Positions 21,176 through 29,075 are shown, counted from the first letter of the stretch. The stretch: DNA of 41,997 nucleotides from a virus (IMGVR_UViG_3300008120_000451:1-41997), one strand, 5' to 3'. Notes: generated from the sequence alone by a model not told the origin. Translations and numbers: made by a program.

Positions 21176-21316
21176 TTATTTACCGCGTAAGGCTTTACGT
21201 AATTCGATTAATTCTTCTATCACTGAATAGCAAGGCAAACATAGAATTAGTCTTTTACCTTTTTGGATTTCGATGTCAACGGTGCCTTGATTAGTTTCGC
21301 AGTTTTGGCATTTCAT
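21176..21316 (-). CDS. 46-aa zinc-ribbon protein
   Basis: Starts MKCQNCETNQGTVDIEI. CQNC and CLPC are 25 residues apart, a zinc ribbon, followed by a helix IEELIELRKALRGK. Its ATG overlaps the upstream stop (ATGA), so it depends on translation of that gene. Confidence 0.65.
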   Translation of the reverse strand: MKCQNCETNQGTVDIEIQKGKRLILCLPCYSVIEELIELRKALRGK

Positions 21317-21510
21317 AGGGGATTTCCATTCTGGTCAGTTGTTAGTAGCAGTTCGATTAGTCTATCGAGTAATCTATCTAAACCATTGGTCAAGATTAGA
21401 ATGTCCCGAATAGTTCCAACTTCATTAGCGTTCTCTAAGGCGATAAAGGTCATTGGAATAATTTCGAGCAGTTCAGTTTCAGTTAGAGTTTCGAATGAAC
21501 GATTAGACAT
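21313..21510 (-). CDS. 65-aa hypothetical protein
   Basis: Starts MSNRSFETLTETELLEIIPM after GAAAGGAAATCTAA. Leu-rich amphipathic helices (DILILTNGLDRLLDRLIELL) suggest a dimer. Unknown function. Confidence 0.65.
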   Translation of the reverse strand: MSNRSFETLTETELLEIIPMTFIALENANEVGTIRDILILTNGLDRLLDRLIELLLTTDQNGNPL

Positions 21511-21663
21511 TTAGATTTCCTTTCCTAGTCCATAAGAATTATAACTGAACCCTACGACAAATTATTCCCGATTGGCAAATAATTTTTTACGGCGTGTTTG
21601 GATCAGATTTAGAAGCTTCGCCGCATTCCGGCCGGAATCCGGAGCTCAGCGTTAGAGAGATCT

Positions 21664-22116
21664 CTAACGCCACTTCTTTTTGATTTTGGTGGATAACCTA
21701 GACATGTCCAGAATAACTTTTTCTGGAACAGGGTTTTCTCTTTCCGCATTTCTTAGCAAACATTCCGCAATCGAAACTTCAAGAAAAGAATTGTTGATTT
21801 CAAAATCAACATTGAGAGTTTTAGATAATCTCTCTAATCGCCTAACTTCACTAGTTGCTAAGTTAGTGTTGTCCATGATTACCAACTGATAACCATTCTT
21901 GAACGCTACCCTAATAAGATTAGTCCGCAACTTTCTTAGTAGTTGAGAACTATTTGAACCGCCACCAAAACTAGAACCAAACATAGAAGTAGCAAGTTCA
22001 TCATTATTGATCCGCAGGGCATAACCCGCAGGATAATCAGCAAGAAGTTTTTTAGCGTAAGTTGATTTTCCGCTAGCGGGTAGCCCTTGTAGAACCAGAA
22101 GTTTTTTAGAAGTCAT
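21664..22116 (-). CDS. polynucleotide kinase-like P-loop ATPase
   Basis: 150 residues. Walker A is GLPASGKST, with LVIMDNTNLATSEVRR and ECLLRNAERENPVPEKV as in the Pnk/AAA_33 kinase group that phosphorylates RNA or DNA 5' ends. Start is ATG 22116. A perfect TATAAT ends six bases upstream, so the mRNA is probably leaderless and an apparent upstream GTG start falls inside the promoter. Only the kinase half is present, without a phosphatase domain. Confidence 0.85.
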   Translation of the reverse strand: MTSKKLLVLQGLPASGKSTYAKKLLADYPAGYALRINNDELATSMFGSSFGGGSNSSQLLRKLRTNLIRVAFKNGYQLVIMDNTNLATSEVRRLERLSKTLNVDFEINNSFLEVSIAECLLRNAERENPVPEKVILDMSRLSTKIKKKWR

Positions 22117-22122
22117 ACAAAG

Positions 22123-22150
22123 ATTATACACTTCCGCAAAATAAAATCAA
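22123..22150 (-). promoter_or_regulatory. leaderless promoter of the kinase gene
   Basis: TTGATT, 16 bp, TATAAT, then six bases to ATG. This leaves no room for an RBS. Confidence 0.75.
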
Positions 22151-22219
22151 ACTATTTTCCGCGTGTTGATCACCGCGTGTAGCTGCATTGGATCCATGCT
22201 GCAACACCGGGTAAGAATA

Positions 22220-22242
22220 AACCCCGGCACCTGGCCGGGGAA
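22220..22242 (-). terminator. terminator after the XRE gene
   Basis: CCCCGGC pairs with GCCGGGG, followed by TTTATT. Confidence 0.7.
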
Positions 22243-22261
22243 TATTCGAAGCTTCGGCAAC

Positions 22262-22540
22262 TTACTTAGTAAGTTCCAACAAATCTTCGGGGATGTAATC
22301 TGGAACGCCAGCCATAAATAGTCCAACCTTGATTACAAGTTCGGCAGGTGTAGTTTTCATACAGCCAGCAACTTCTACCAGCATTTCACTAGACGCTTCT
22401 TTTTTAGCGTTTTCTAGTTCCCAAAGATAAGTAAGCGATACACGCCCCGAACCATTGGAAGCCATTTTTCTCAAGGTGAGGTTATTGTCGTATCGGTATT
22501 CGGCAATAACTTTACCTAAGGCATCTCTAAACTTCATCAT
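22262..22540 (-). CDS. XRE-like HTH regulator
   Basis: 92 residues. LGKVIAEYRYDNNLTLRKMA, GRVSLTYLWELENAKKEASSEML and VAGCMKTTPAELV follow the Cro/CI HTH plan. Start taken at the first of two ATGs after GGAGAGAG; it begins inside the end of the DUF4314-like gene (14-nt overlap). It could regulate the cassette promoters. Confidence 0.75.
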   Translation of the reverse strand: MMKFRDALGKVIAEYRYDNNLTLRKMASNGSGRVSLTYLWELENAKKEASSEMLVEVAGCMKTTPAELVIKVGLFMAGVPDYIPEDLLELTK

Positions 22541-22727
22541 CAAACTCTCTCCAACTATCTCCCGAGCCTTCAATAAGACTTAGGTTTGAACCATTATCCC
22601 ACTCTACCATAATCGTTAGGTAGCCCCAAGGGTCAGTGTATTCTCCAACCTTAGTTCCAACGTCTCCACTTTTTAGAGATGTATAAGGGTCGCTAGTGTT
22701 TAGCAACAGGACTCTTTTATTTGCCAT
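22527..22727 (-). CDS. DUF4314-like protein
   Basis: 66 residues. DPYTSLKSGDVGTKVGEYTD, VEWDNGSNLSLIEGSGDSWR matches DUF4314, a short beta-barrel family in phages and mobile elements. RBS GAAAGGAAATCAAA. First gene of a two-gene cassette with the XRE protein. Confidence 0.8.
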   Translation of the reverse strand: MANKRVLLLNTSDPYTSLKSGDVGTKVGEYTDPWGYLTIMVEWDNGSNLSLIEGSGDSWREFDDEV

Positions 22728-22756
22728 TTTGATTTCCTTTCATTAGCAGTAGTTCT

Positions 22757-22784
22757 ATAGTATCAATAACCGCAGACATTTCAA
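22757..22784 (-). promoter_or_regulatory. cassette promoter of 22.7 kb genes
   Basis: TTGAAA, 16 bp, TACTAT, core TTGAAATGTCTGCGG. Confidence 0.6.
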
Positions 22785-22847
22785 GTTTATTCCGGTGTGT
22801 TTTTGGATCGGTGTCGCAGAGATCTCTAGCACACCAGCTAAAGCGAA

Positions 22848-22875
22848 ACCCCCGAGCCAAGCAGTAACTCGGGGG
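22848..22875 (-). terminator. terminator after prepilin peptidase gene
   Basis: ACCCCCGAG pairs with CTCGGGGGT, then TTTCGC. Confidence 0.75.
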
Positions 22876-22892
22876 TACGCTTAGTTGCGGTG

Positions 22893-23363
22893 TTAGGCAA
22901 GCACCGCAACCGCTCCACCAACCAAAGTGAGAACAATTGCGTAAGGTCCTAGCGTAATACTTCCACGCAGAGTTGCCCTAACACGCCTAACCGCAGTAGC
23001 CATAGTCAAGCCATACGCTAGAACTAATGCCAGAGCGATTACCGCAAGTGAATAGAGAACAGAGAAATAACCAAGAGCGAGCGTGATACCAACAAAGAGT
23101 TTCACATCACCCATACCGAGCCACTCTAATCCATTTAGGTAAACACCTAGAAACAGAATAGCAACCGCAGTTCCAAGAGTGATTAGCAGACTAATCCACT
23201 GCCCATCAACCAGAGATACAACAATGGTAGTAATGAAAGACAGAGCGATAAATGGCAGAACCATTTTGTTTGGTAAGCGGTGTTCCCTAACATCAACAAT
23301 GATTAGGGGAATAGCGATTACCGCAAGATACGCAAGCGGTAGTAGAGCAACAATGTCCAACAT
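22893..23363 (-). CDS. type IV prepilin peptidase (A24 family)
   Basis: 156 residues from ATG 23363, preceded by GAAAGGAAACTTT. An integral membrane aspartic protease with about five hydrophobic segments. Catalytic motifs are VDVREHRLPNKM (Asp24) and LGMGDVKLF, the GxGD motif (Asp86). It lacks the N-terminal Cys-rich methylase domain, like the short TadV/CpaA type. The family cleaves leader peptides of pilins. In a phage it could alter host pili, which are common receptors; this is inference. It has its own promoter and terminator. Confidence 0.85.
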   Translation of the reverse strand: MLDIVALLPLAYLAVIAIPLIIVDVREHRLPNKMVLPFIALSFITTIVVSLVDGQWISLLITLGTAVAILFLGVYLNGLEWLGMGDVKLFVGITLALGYFSVLYSLAVIALALVLAYGLTMATAVRRVRATLRGSITLGPYAIVLTLVGGAVAVLA

Positions 23364-23392
23364 AAAGTTTCCTTTCACTAAGGGACACTAGC

Positions 23393-23422
23393 AGTTTATA
23401 GCAACCTACTGACATTTCGCAA
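23393..23422 (-). promoter_or_regulatory. cassette promoter of the prepilin peptidase
   Basis: TTGCGA, 18 bp, TAAACT, core TTGCGAAATGTCAGTAGG. Confidence 0.65.
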
Positions 23423-23494
23423 ATCTATTTCCAGCGTGTTTGGATCAGTTTCCGCAGAGATCTCTGGCGAAGCTTCTGGCCAGACTAGGTTGCC

Positions 23495-23842
23495 CTAGTC
23501 CAAGTCCCCATCCTGAATAAAGATAATCTCTAACTTAGAGATGCGCTTGCCCCAGTTAGTGTCATAAACATAAGTAGCCATAACTGGATAATACCCATCA
23601 CCTAATCCACTTCTAACAACTACACCCGCACCAGCGTGTCCCATCGGAAAGTTTAGTTGCCCCGCACCCTCAACATCGAGAGTAGTTGCACACGCACCAG
23701 CCCAAGAATAATCCCCGATGCCAGTATCGCCCATCTCGTTATTTTGCCAATCATTCAGATAGCCAGGGTCAGTGATTAGAATTTGTCCGCTATCAACCGC
23801 ACAATAGCCAATCATTTTTGTTTCAGTTTTTGTAATCGCCAT
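23495..23842 (-). CDS. DUF4241-like phage protein
   Basis: 115 residues from ATG 23842 (MAITKTETKMIGYCAVDSGQ). The segments VDSGQILITDPGYL, GVVVRSGLGDGYYPVMATY and ISKLEIIFI match proteins of DUF4241 type seen in phages. RBS GAAAGGAAAAACTAAA. Function unknown; family call tentative. Confidence 0.7.
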   Translation of the reverse strand: MAITKTETKMIGYCAVDSGQILITDPGYLNDWQNNEMGDTGIGDYSWAGACATTLDVEGAGQLNFPMGHAGAGVVVRSGLGDGYYPVMATYVYDTNWGKRISKLEIIFIQDGDLD

Positions 23843-23873
23843 TTTAGTTTTTCCTTTCGATAGGCGTATCAAA

Positions 23874-23903
23874 ATTCTATAGCAACCCGCAGACATTTCG
23901 CAA
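23874..23903 (-). promoter_or_regulatory. cassette promoter of 23.8 kb gene
   Basis: TTGCGA, 18 bp, TAGAAT, core TTGCGAAATGTCTGCGGG. Confidence 0.7.
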
Positions 23904-23980
23904 ACATTTCACCGCGTCAACAGATCGATTATTTAGAAGCTTCAAGCACCGGCATGATCCATACACCGGACATAAAGCAA

Positions 23981-24010
23981 ACACGCCCAACCTTTTCAGG
24001 TTAGGCGTGT
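23981..24010 (-). terminator. terminator after 24.0-24.5 kb gene
   Basis: ACACGCCTAACC pairs with GGTTGGGCGTGT, then TTTGCTTT. Confidence 0.7.
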
Positions 24011-24028
24011 AAGCGTTAGGCGATTAGA

Positions 24029-24547
24029 TTAGCAAATCTCAAAGCCACCAGAATTTAGCAGAAATTCGGCAAATTCTTTTAGGTCGTCAATTTCCAAATC
24101 GTAATTGGTTTCCCAAGCCTCTTTTTTGCCCTCGCCATTACAGCCATTACACCAGCCAATAGTTCTGCCTAAGAGAATAGCAAGTTCGGCAGGGAGTTCT
24201 CGTTCAGGCATTTTGTTTTCAGTTCCAACTTCGTCAGCCCTGATTCCCGAACCATCACAGAATTCGCAGTCTAATCTCGGCAGACCAGCAAGGTAAGCGT
24301 TTCGTTGCGAGATGTAAAGTTCGGCAGTTCCATCAGCAATAGCAGAGAGAATAGCGTTTCCAAGTTCCACGCTAGCAGTTCCATCTAGTCCATCGCCATC
24401 GTTAGAGTGTCCATACTCAACAGCACCAGCGATTTCGTTATGAACATTTAGGCAGTAATCCCAGAGTGGTCGCCAACCCCAAACATTACGACGGAAATAC
24501 GCTCCTACTTCATTAGTAGGATTCTTACCATAGACATCCATTCCCAT
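24029..24547 (-). CDS. phage hypothetical protein with DnaJ-type zinc motifs
   Basis: 172 residues from ATG 24547. The opening MGMDVYGKNPTNEVGAYFRR and NVWGWRPLWDYC belong to a phage family I recognise but with no known role. Residues about 100-145 carry CEFCDGSG and CNGCNGEGK, two CxxCxGxG motifs like the zinc centre of DnaJ. RBS GAAAGGAAAACTAAAA. Confidence 0.8.
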   Translation of the reverse strand: MGMDVYGKNPTNEVGAYFRRNVWGWRPLWDYCLNVHNEIAGAVEYGHSNDGDGLDGTASVELGNAILSAIADGTAELYISQRNAYLAGLPRLDCEFCDGSGIRADEVGTENKMPERELPAELAILLGRTIGWCNGCNGEGKKEAWETNYDLEIDDLKEFAEFLLNSGGFEIC

Positions 24548-24586
24548 TTTTAGTTTTCCTTTCACTAGGGAATTTATTACTAGGTC

Positions 24587-24616
24587 AGTTTATAGCAACG
24601 CCCCGACATTTAGCAA
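24587..24616 (-). promoter_or_regulatory. cassette promoter of 24.5 kb gene
   Basis: TTGCTA, 18 bp, TAAACT, core TTGCTAAATGTCGGGG. Confidence 0.65.
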
Positions 24617-24779
24617 ATTATTAGCAAACTTTTTTTCGGCGTGTTTTGGATCATAATCAACGCCCCGGAGCTTATCGGCAGAGATCTCCCCGGCCTAAAT
24701 ATGATCCGCGCATCTCCGGCCGGAAATAGATAAAGGCCGGCACCAACCGGCACCGGCCAAATCTTGAAATCTCGGCAAA

Positions 24780-25019
24780 CTATTCTTCTAGGTTTCCAAG
24801 TTCCCACTTATCGCAAAGGTCGCAACCAAACTCACCATTAGAGTTAGGTTGTAAATCGTGGTCGTTATTCTTGAACCACTCGGCAAACTTAGAGCGCTCA
24901 CTATCAGTCGTGTATTCAATACTCGCCCAAAAGTGTTCATCAATCTCGTCTTCGTCAATCACAACTAAGTTAGTGTGGTCGCCCCAGTTTCCGTCTTCGG
25001 CAAAATAAAAGTTCGGCAT
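24780..25019 (-). CDS. 79-aa acidic hypothetical protein
   Basis: Starts MPNFYFAEDGNWGDHTNLVV and ends GCDLCDKWELGNLEE with one CxxC. Start overlaps the upstream stop (TAATG). Unknown. Confidence 0.65.
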   Translation of the reverse strand: MPNFYFAEDGNWGDHTNLVVIDEDEIDEHFWASIEYTTDSERSKFAEWFKNNDHDLQPNSNGEFGCDLCDKWELGNLEE

Positions 25020-25234
25020 TACTTCTCACCCCCACTCACCCAAGTATCAATCTCGCTAAACTCTACGCACTTACAAAGTTCATCACCTTCGGCTTCGGCT
25101 TCTTCACCAAAAGGCGGAAATCCGCAAGAGCAATCTTTACCCGAGATGTAGTCGTGATACTTCTGTTCGGCTTCTTCGGGTGTATCGGCAACAACATCAT
25201 ACTTCTTGCCGATAAGTACTTGATAAATAGCCAT
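25019..25234 (-). CDS. 71-aa hypothetical protein
   Basis: Start at MAIYQVLIGKKYDVVADTPE (ATG 25234) after GAAAGGAAACCTA. The beta start plus DTPEEAEQKYHDYISG helix resembles short phage DpnD/PcfM-like folds. CSCGFPPF and CKC add possible zinc ligands. Function unknown. Confidence 0.65.
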   Translation of the reverse strand: MAIYQVLIGKKYDVVADTPEEAEQKYHDYISGKDCSCGFPPFGEEAEAEGDELCKCVEFSEIDTWVSGGEK

Positions 25235-25395
25235 TAGGTTTCCTTTCGTTAGGCTCATACAAAGTCTAGCGGTTTAGGTATCTCCACGCAACAACACGCC
25301 GCAACTTATTCTTGGAGATTCACCGTTGATCATAATCGCGCAGAGATCTCTAGCTCGCCGTAATCTTTAGCTCGCCGGCCGGTAGATACGGCAAA

Positions 25396-25421
25396 GGGGA
25401 CATCACCTAAGTGACATCCCC
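25396..25421 (-). terminator. terminator after 25.4-25.9 kb gene
   Basis: GGGGATGTCAC pairs with GTGATGTCCCC, then TTT. Confidence 0.8.
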
Positions 25422-25438
25422 ACGCCGTTCAGTTCGGG

Positions 25439-25882
25439 TTAGCGATACTGCCAGAGTTCAAGTTCTTCTTCGGTTGCAAGCCTGAAGATAAACTTGCCAG
25501 TCCCCATCGGCTCATCGTGCGAGTATCTAACGGCAGACATCTCGCCGTCTTCGTAAGTGAAGCGTAAAGTAAAGTCGCCGTTTATCGCAAGTGCCTTGAT
25601 GATTGCATCCGTGTTCGTCTTAGCGATAGCGAACCCACTACGGCGTTGCCAACCCACGCCAGAGCCACCAATGTAAAGCATGTCGTCTTCAGTCCAACCT
25701 TTAGACTTGATGAACGGCTGAACAATGTCGTAGTCCAAATTGGACTTGTCGTCTTCATAGCAACCCATACACCAATCGGCAGGGACAGGGTCGCCGTCTT
25801 CGTCTAAGACTTCACTCTCGGTTTCTTCATCCCACTTGGTGCAACGGCAGTAATCAACTAACTCGTATTCAATCTTGACCAT
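25439..25882 (-). CDS. 147-aa phage hypothetical protein
   Basis: Starts MVKIEYELVDYCRCTKWDEE. Cys pairs CRC and CMGCYED near the N-terminus, then GWTEDDMLYIGGSGVGWQRRSG and a beta-rich end. I recognise no family. RBS GAAAGGAAAAGATT. Confidence 0.7.
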   Translation of the reverse strand: MVKIEYELVDYCRCTKWDEETESEVLDEDGDPVPADWCMGCYEDDKSNLDYDIVQPFIKSKGWTEDDMLYIGGSGVGWQRRSGFAIAKTNTDAIIKALAINGDFTLRFTYEDGEMSAVRYSHDEPMGTGKFIFRLATEEELELWQYR

Positions 25883-25968
25883 AATCTTTTCCTTTCGCTT
25901 GGTCGTGTATCCAGTATAGCGGTTTATAGTTTCAATGCAACTTTATCGGCGTGTTCAGATCGATCCGT

Positions 25969-26118
25969 TTAGCTCGCCGTATCGTCATCGGCATTAGTGA
26001 TAATCTCGGCCAGCTTCACCATTACGGACTCAACCCATTCAGGGTCATCGGCGCGCTTCCACGCGTCATAGACTAGCCCGAAAACAAAGTCTTTTTCATC
26101 GGCAGACAGATTACTCAT
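25969..26118 (-). CDS. 49-aa helical protein
   Basis: Start at MSNLSADEKDFVFGLVYDAW (ATG 26118), overlapping the end of the upstream gene. Similar in layout to that gene (EHDYLWSII / EKDFVFGLV), so they are probable diverged duplicates. Unknown function. Confidence 0.6.
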   Translation of the reverse strand: MSNLSADEKDFVFGLVYDAWKRADDPEWVESVMVKLAEIITNADDDTAS

Positions 26119-26296
26119 CTTCGGTTTCTCCAACTTGGTCGGCATAGCCATACTCAATTAGGTTTTCGTCTAACTTTCTTAGTAAAGCCAACGCCATCTT
26201 TTTTCTCTCGTCAGCGTTTTCGTGATTATCGGCAAAGGCGTAAGTTTGAGAAATAATACTCCACAGATAATCGTGTTCCTGTTTGGTTAGTTCCAT
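26111..26296 (-). CDS. 61-aa helical protein
   Basis: Start at MELTKQEHDYLWSIISQTYA (ATG 26296) after GAAAGGAAAATT. Helical with acidic end QVGETEDE. Overlaps the next, related gene by eight bases. Confidence 0.65.
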   Translation of the reverse strand: MELTKQEHDYLWSIISQTYAFADNHENADERKKMALALLRKLDENLIEYGYADQVGETEDE

Positions 26297-26387
26297 AATT
26301 TTCCTTTCGGGTCGTAAGTCCATTATACAGATTTATCAACTCGCCGCAACTCTATCCGCGTGTCGCGTGGATCGGAGCTGGCCGGAA

Positions 26388-26507
26388 TTAGTCTTCTAAC
26401 TTGGCCTGGCACTTGGAGCAATAGACTTCATCGTCTTCCCAATAACCAGGCCGGCCACAGTGCCACCAAGAGATGTCTTGGTCGTCTTTCAACTCCCAGT
26501 TACTCAT
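26388..26507 (-). CDS. 39-aa Cys-containing micro-protein
   Basis: Starts MSNWELKDDQDISWWHCGRP; HC and CSKC give a likely zinc site. Start lies inside the end of the upstream gene (ATGAGTAA). The RBS GGTGGA is weak. Confidence 0.5.
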   Translation of the reverse strand: MSNWELKDDQDISWWHCGRPGYWEDDEVYCSKCQAKLED

Positions 26508-26688
26508 CAAGAGATTCCACCGTGTAGTCCCAACGCCTAAGCGTTAGGTCAAGTCCCTCGTTATCAAAGATTCTGGAAACAGCAAGCATCGCGATATGGT
26601 AGTCGTCTGCTTCAATCTCGCCATCATAATCAACGGTAGTAATAAAACTAGTCTGGTCGGTTGTTAGGGTTACGGTATAACTTGCCAT
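26500..26688 (-). CDS. 62-aa hypothetical protein
   Basis: Start at MASYTVTLTTDQTSFITTVD (ATG 26688) after GAAAGGAAGAATCAC. Small beta-rich acidic protein; DGEIEADDYHIAMLAVSRIF resembles the head of the poly-Glu protein at 16.9 kb. Unknown. Confidence 0.65.
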   Translation of the reverse strand: MASYTVTLTTDQTSFITTVDYDGEIEADDYHIAMLAVSRIFDNEGLDLTLRRWDYTVESLDE

Positions 26689-26738
26689 GTGATTCTTCCT
26701 TTCGTTAGGCATGTATCTATTGTATCGGTTATCGGTTA

Positions 26739-26927
26739 TTAGTCAAGCATAGGTCGTAGTTTCGCAACGGATCTTTCGTACTCAGCTTCTGTCTCAGCTC
26801 GCCACTCCCCGAGCTCGTCACTCCAAACTAATCCGTCATGAAATCTAGCTACCGCGGTATCGTCATCGATCTCCACCTCGCCGGTTTCAAGATCCACAGC
26901 AACAACAAAATAAAGCTTCTCACTCAT
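26739..26927 (-). CDS. 62-aa acidic hypothetical protein
   Basis: Start at MSEKLYFVVAVDLETGEVEI (ATG 26927) after GGAGAG. Unlike its neighbours, its gene holds several GATC and AGCT sites, which hints at a different history. Its start shares one base with the upstream stop. Confidence 0.65.
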   Translation of the reverse strand: MSEKLYFVVAVDLETGEVEIDDDTAVARFHDGLVWSDELGEWRAETEAEYERSVAKLRPMLD

Positions 26928-27214
26928 CAAACACTCTCCGTTTCATGTAGGTCGCACCAGCAACCTTCGTCATCATCAGGGTATCCAGCATGCTCGCCAA
27001 CCGGTAAGCATGTTTGGTGATAAAAATTTCCTTCTTTATCTCGCACGTCGCAGTCTAAATAAATCTGCTTGTCGCACTCGTCGCACGCAAATCCCGAACA
27101 CTCGGCGCAACCCCAACCGTCTTCAACCGGCAACCGGTTCACAAATCTACCGGAGCCAAACGCAGTACTCTCGCCACAATAGTAGCAAGGGTCAATAACT
27201 TTCTTCTTTCCCAT
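26927..27214 (-). CDS. 95-aa multi-zinc-finger protein
   Basis: Starts MGKKKVIDPCYYCGESTAFG. Cys/His groups CYYC, CAEC, CDEC, CDV, HQTC and CWCDLH suggest two or three zinc sites in a treble-clef or LIM-like plan. Coupled to genes on both sides. No nuclease motif seen. Confidence 0.7.
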   Translation of the reverse strand: MGKKKVIDPCYYCGESTAFGSGRFVNRLPVEDGWGCAECSGFACDECDKQIYLDCDVRDKEGNFYHQTCLPVGEHAGYPDDDEGCWCDLHETESV

Positions 27215-27447
27215 TACGCACCACGCTTTCCTGCTGGATGTCTAACCATACTAATCTGTAAATCAAACTCTTTCTCGCCAACTCTCTCGTAATACTTGTA
27301 GAGAAAACCAGCGAGAACTACACGGTAAAACTCGCCACGCTTAGACTTCGGGAATAACTTGTAAAACGCTAAGGCGAACACTAACCGTTTAGGCACGCCA
27401 ACTTCGCCAAGCAAAAACTTTCTTGACTTCTTATTTAGTTTCAACAT
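27214..27447 (-). CDS. 77-aa basic hypothetical protein
   Basis: Start at MLKLNKKSRKFLLGEVGVPK (ATG 27447) after GAAAGGACTAGTT. Strongly basic and aromatic (ALAFYKLFPKSKRGEFYRVV). It is the first gene of a three-gene coupled run. May bind nucleic acid. Confidence 0.65.
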   Translation of the reverse strand: MLKLNKKSRKFLLGEVGVPKRLVFALAFYKLFPKSKRGEFYRVVLAGFLYKYYERVGEKEFDLQISMVRHPAGKRGA

Positions 27448-27590
27448 AACTAGTCCTTTCACTAGTGAATACCGTATCACTCTACCAAATACCCATGACA
27501 TTTGTAAGAACACGCCGACAAAAGATCTGCCCGCGTAATCTTAGCTGGCCGGATCGTGCCGGCAGATTTCTCCACCGGCACTCGCCGAAA

Positions 27591-28097
27591 TCACCAACTA
27601 CTCTGGTAATAAAAATCCCAACCATGAAGCCCACTTGTTTCAAACTTCGGGTTGTTCAAAATCCGTTCCAAGATAGCGATAGTGTCGTCAATCTGCTCGT
27701 AATACCACTCGTCATACTCGGTAGAGCCAAAGAAAAATCCACTTTCACTCGGCAACAAATCACCTGCTAGTGATTTATCAACGCTGATTTGCTGGCACAA
27801 AGTTAGTAGTTCAACTAACTTCTCTCTTTCAAAAAAGTATTTACCGCAGTCATCAACTCCCTCTTGGACATTATCAACAAACCACTTATGGATTTGATTT
27901 GCTTTACGCCAATAACCAACTTTGGCGTGTAGTTCCACGCTTGGAAAATCTTGGCAGACTTCTTCCAAACCTAAACCAACAGCACCAATAATCTCGGTAA
28001 AGGCTGGCACAGGCGTTCTTACAACCTGCTCGTTCTCTCTTGAATAATCCACGCCTGAAACATACTTTCTGGCGTATAAATACATGTCTAGTCCCAT
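27591..28097 (-). CDS. MGLDMYLY-family phage protein
   Basis: 168 residues starting MGLDMYLYARKYVSGVDY. The MGLDMYL opening followed by ELHAKVGYWRKANQIHKWFVDNVQ and a WYYEQIDDTIAILERIL end is a protein found in many phages, function unknown. RBS GAAAGGAAATCCAA and family promoter. Confidence 0.8.
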   Translation of the reverse strand: MGLDMYLYARKYVSGVDYSRENEQVVRTPVPAFTEIIGAVGLGLEEVCQDFPSVELHAKVGYWRKANQIHKWFVDNVQEGVDDCGKYFFEREKLVELLTLCQQISVDKSLAGDLLPSESGFFFGSTEYDEWYYEQIDDTIAILERILNNPKFETSGLHGWDFYYQSSW

Positions 28098-28126
28098 TTG
28101 GATTTCCTTTCGTTAGGGATAGTAAA

Positions 28127-28156
28127 AGTATAATGGTCGGCACAGACATTTCACAA
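28127..28156 (-). promoter_or_regulatory. cassette promoter of 28.1 kb gene
   Basis: TTGTGA, 18 bp, TATACT, core TTGTGAAATGTCTGTG. Confidence 0.65.
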
Positions 28157-28266
28157 CATTTCACAAAAAAAGTTTCGCGTGTTTGGATCATGTTTCGCAG
28201 CTACGGTTAGCCTGGTCGAAGCTCCGGTGAGCTCCGGTCCGGCTCGCCAAGATCTCGGGATAGACA

Positions 28267-28303
28267 AATCCCCCTACAGGAAAGGAAGAAGTGTAGGGGG
28301 ATT
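28267..28303 (-). terminator. terminator with anti-RBS loop (28.3 kb)
   Basis: AATCCCCCTACA pairs with TGTAGGGGGATT. The 13-nt loop reads CTTCTTCCTTTCC, complementary to GGAAAGGAAG-type ribosome sites. Confidence 0.8.
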
Positions 28304-28328
28304 CTCGTCATTCGGTTAGACCGAAAGT

Positions 28329-29000
28329 TTATTCATCGGTCGGTTTAGCAAACTTCTCAAAGTCGGCACGCATCTCACTCTCACCGATAACTCGGTTAGG
28401 GTCGTTGGTGTCTCTCGGGCAGTCTTCATACCACTCTTCTTCATCGTCAAAGTGGCTACACACACAACCATCTACATCGTCTTTCGCAACATAGTCAGCG
28501 TGAGAGTTCGGGATGTCCCAAGAATGAGTTTCTTCTACCTCGCCGTTCTCGCCGACATAAGTAGAACCCCACCCCTGTTCTTCTTCGCACCAGAACTCAA
28601 AGCGTAGTTCGGGGTGTTGCTCAACCATCGCACTCATTACAGGCTCGGGGATACTCCACGCCGTATTGTAAGAGATACTAATACTTCCAGTTGTGATGTC
28701 TTCCTTGCCGATGTAGGCATCACACGCATCCCACTTAGTTCCCCAGTTGGCAACATTCCAGTTATACCAGTTCCCACTAGTATCCCCCATTGACTTTCCA
28801 TCAGCGTATCCGTGAATACCAAAGTATTCACCACTATCTACGATGTCTTGACTTGGTGATACAAAGTTCCAGAAAGAGAAGTATTCATCACTCATCTTGC
28901 CGTCTTCTTGTGGTCGTGGTTGTGTTGATTTCTTGATAAAGGTTTCAAGGTCTTCTACCTTGCCTGTAATCTTTACAGATGAATAAACCCAGTTTGGCAT
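28329..29000 (-). CDS. DUF1281/Api92-like ferredoxin-fold protein
   Basis: 223 residues starting MPNWVYSSVKITGKVEDLET. The MPNW start, WNVANWGTKWDA and ISYNTAWSIPEPV match the DUF1281 family found in phages and plasmids, role unknown. The C-terminal part adds CVCSHFDDEEEWYEDC. RBS GAAAGGAAATCAA. Confidence 0.8.
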   Translation of the reverse strand: MPNWVYSSVKITGKVEDLETFIKKSTQPRPQEDGKMSDEYFSFWNFVSPSQDIVDSGEYFGIHGYADGKSMGDTSGNWYNWNVANWGTKWDACDAYIGKEDITTGSISISYNTAWSIPEPVMSAMVEQHPELRFEFWCEEEQGWGSTYVGENGEVEETHSWDIPNSHADYVAKDDVDGCVCSHFDDEEEWYEDCPRDTNDPNRVIGESEMRADFEKFAKPTDE

Positions 29001-29028
29001 TTGATTTCCTTTCGTTAGCCGTAGTAAG

Positions 29029-29057
29029 AGTTTAGCGAAGTTATTATCTCAACGCAA
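29029..29057 (-). promoter_or_regulatory. cassette promoter of 29.0 kb gene
   Basis: TTGCGT, 17 bp, TAAACT. Confidence 0.55.
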
Positions 29058-29075
29058 GTTTATCGAGCTAAATTT

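Noticed and set aside
24610-24807. ORF in the spacer before the 24.8 kb gene
   Set aside because: It has no RBS and overlaps palindromic spacer DNA and the start of the supported neighbour.
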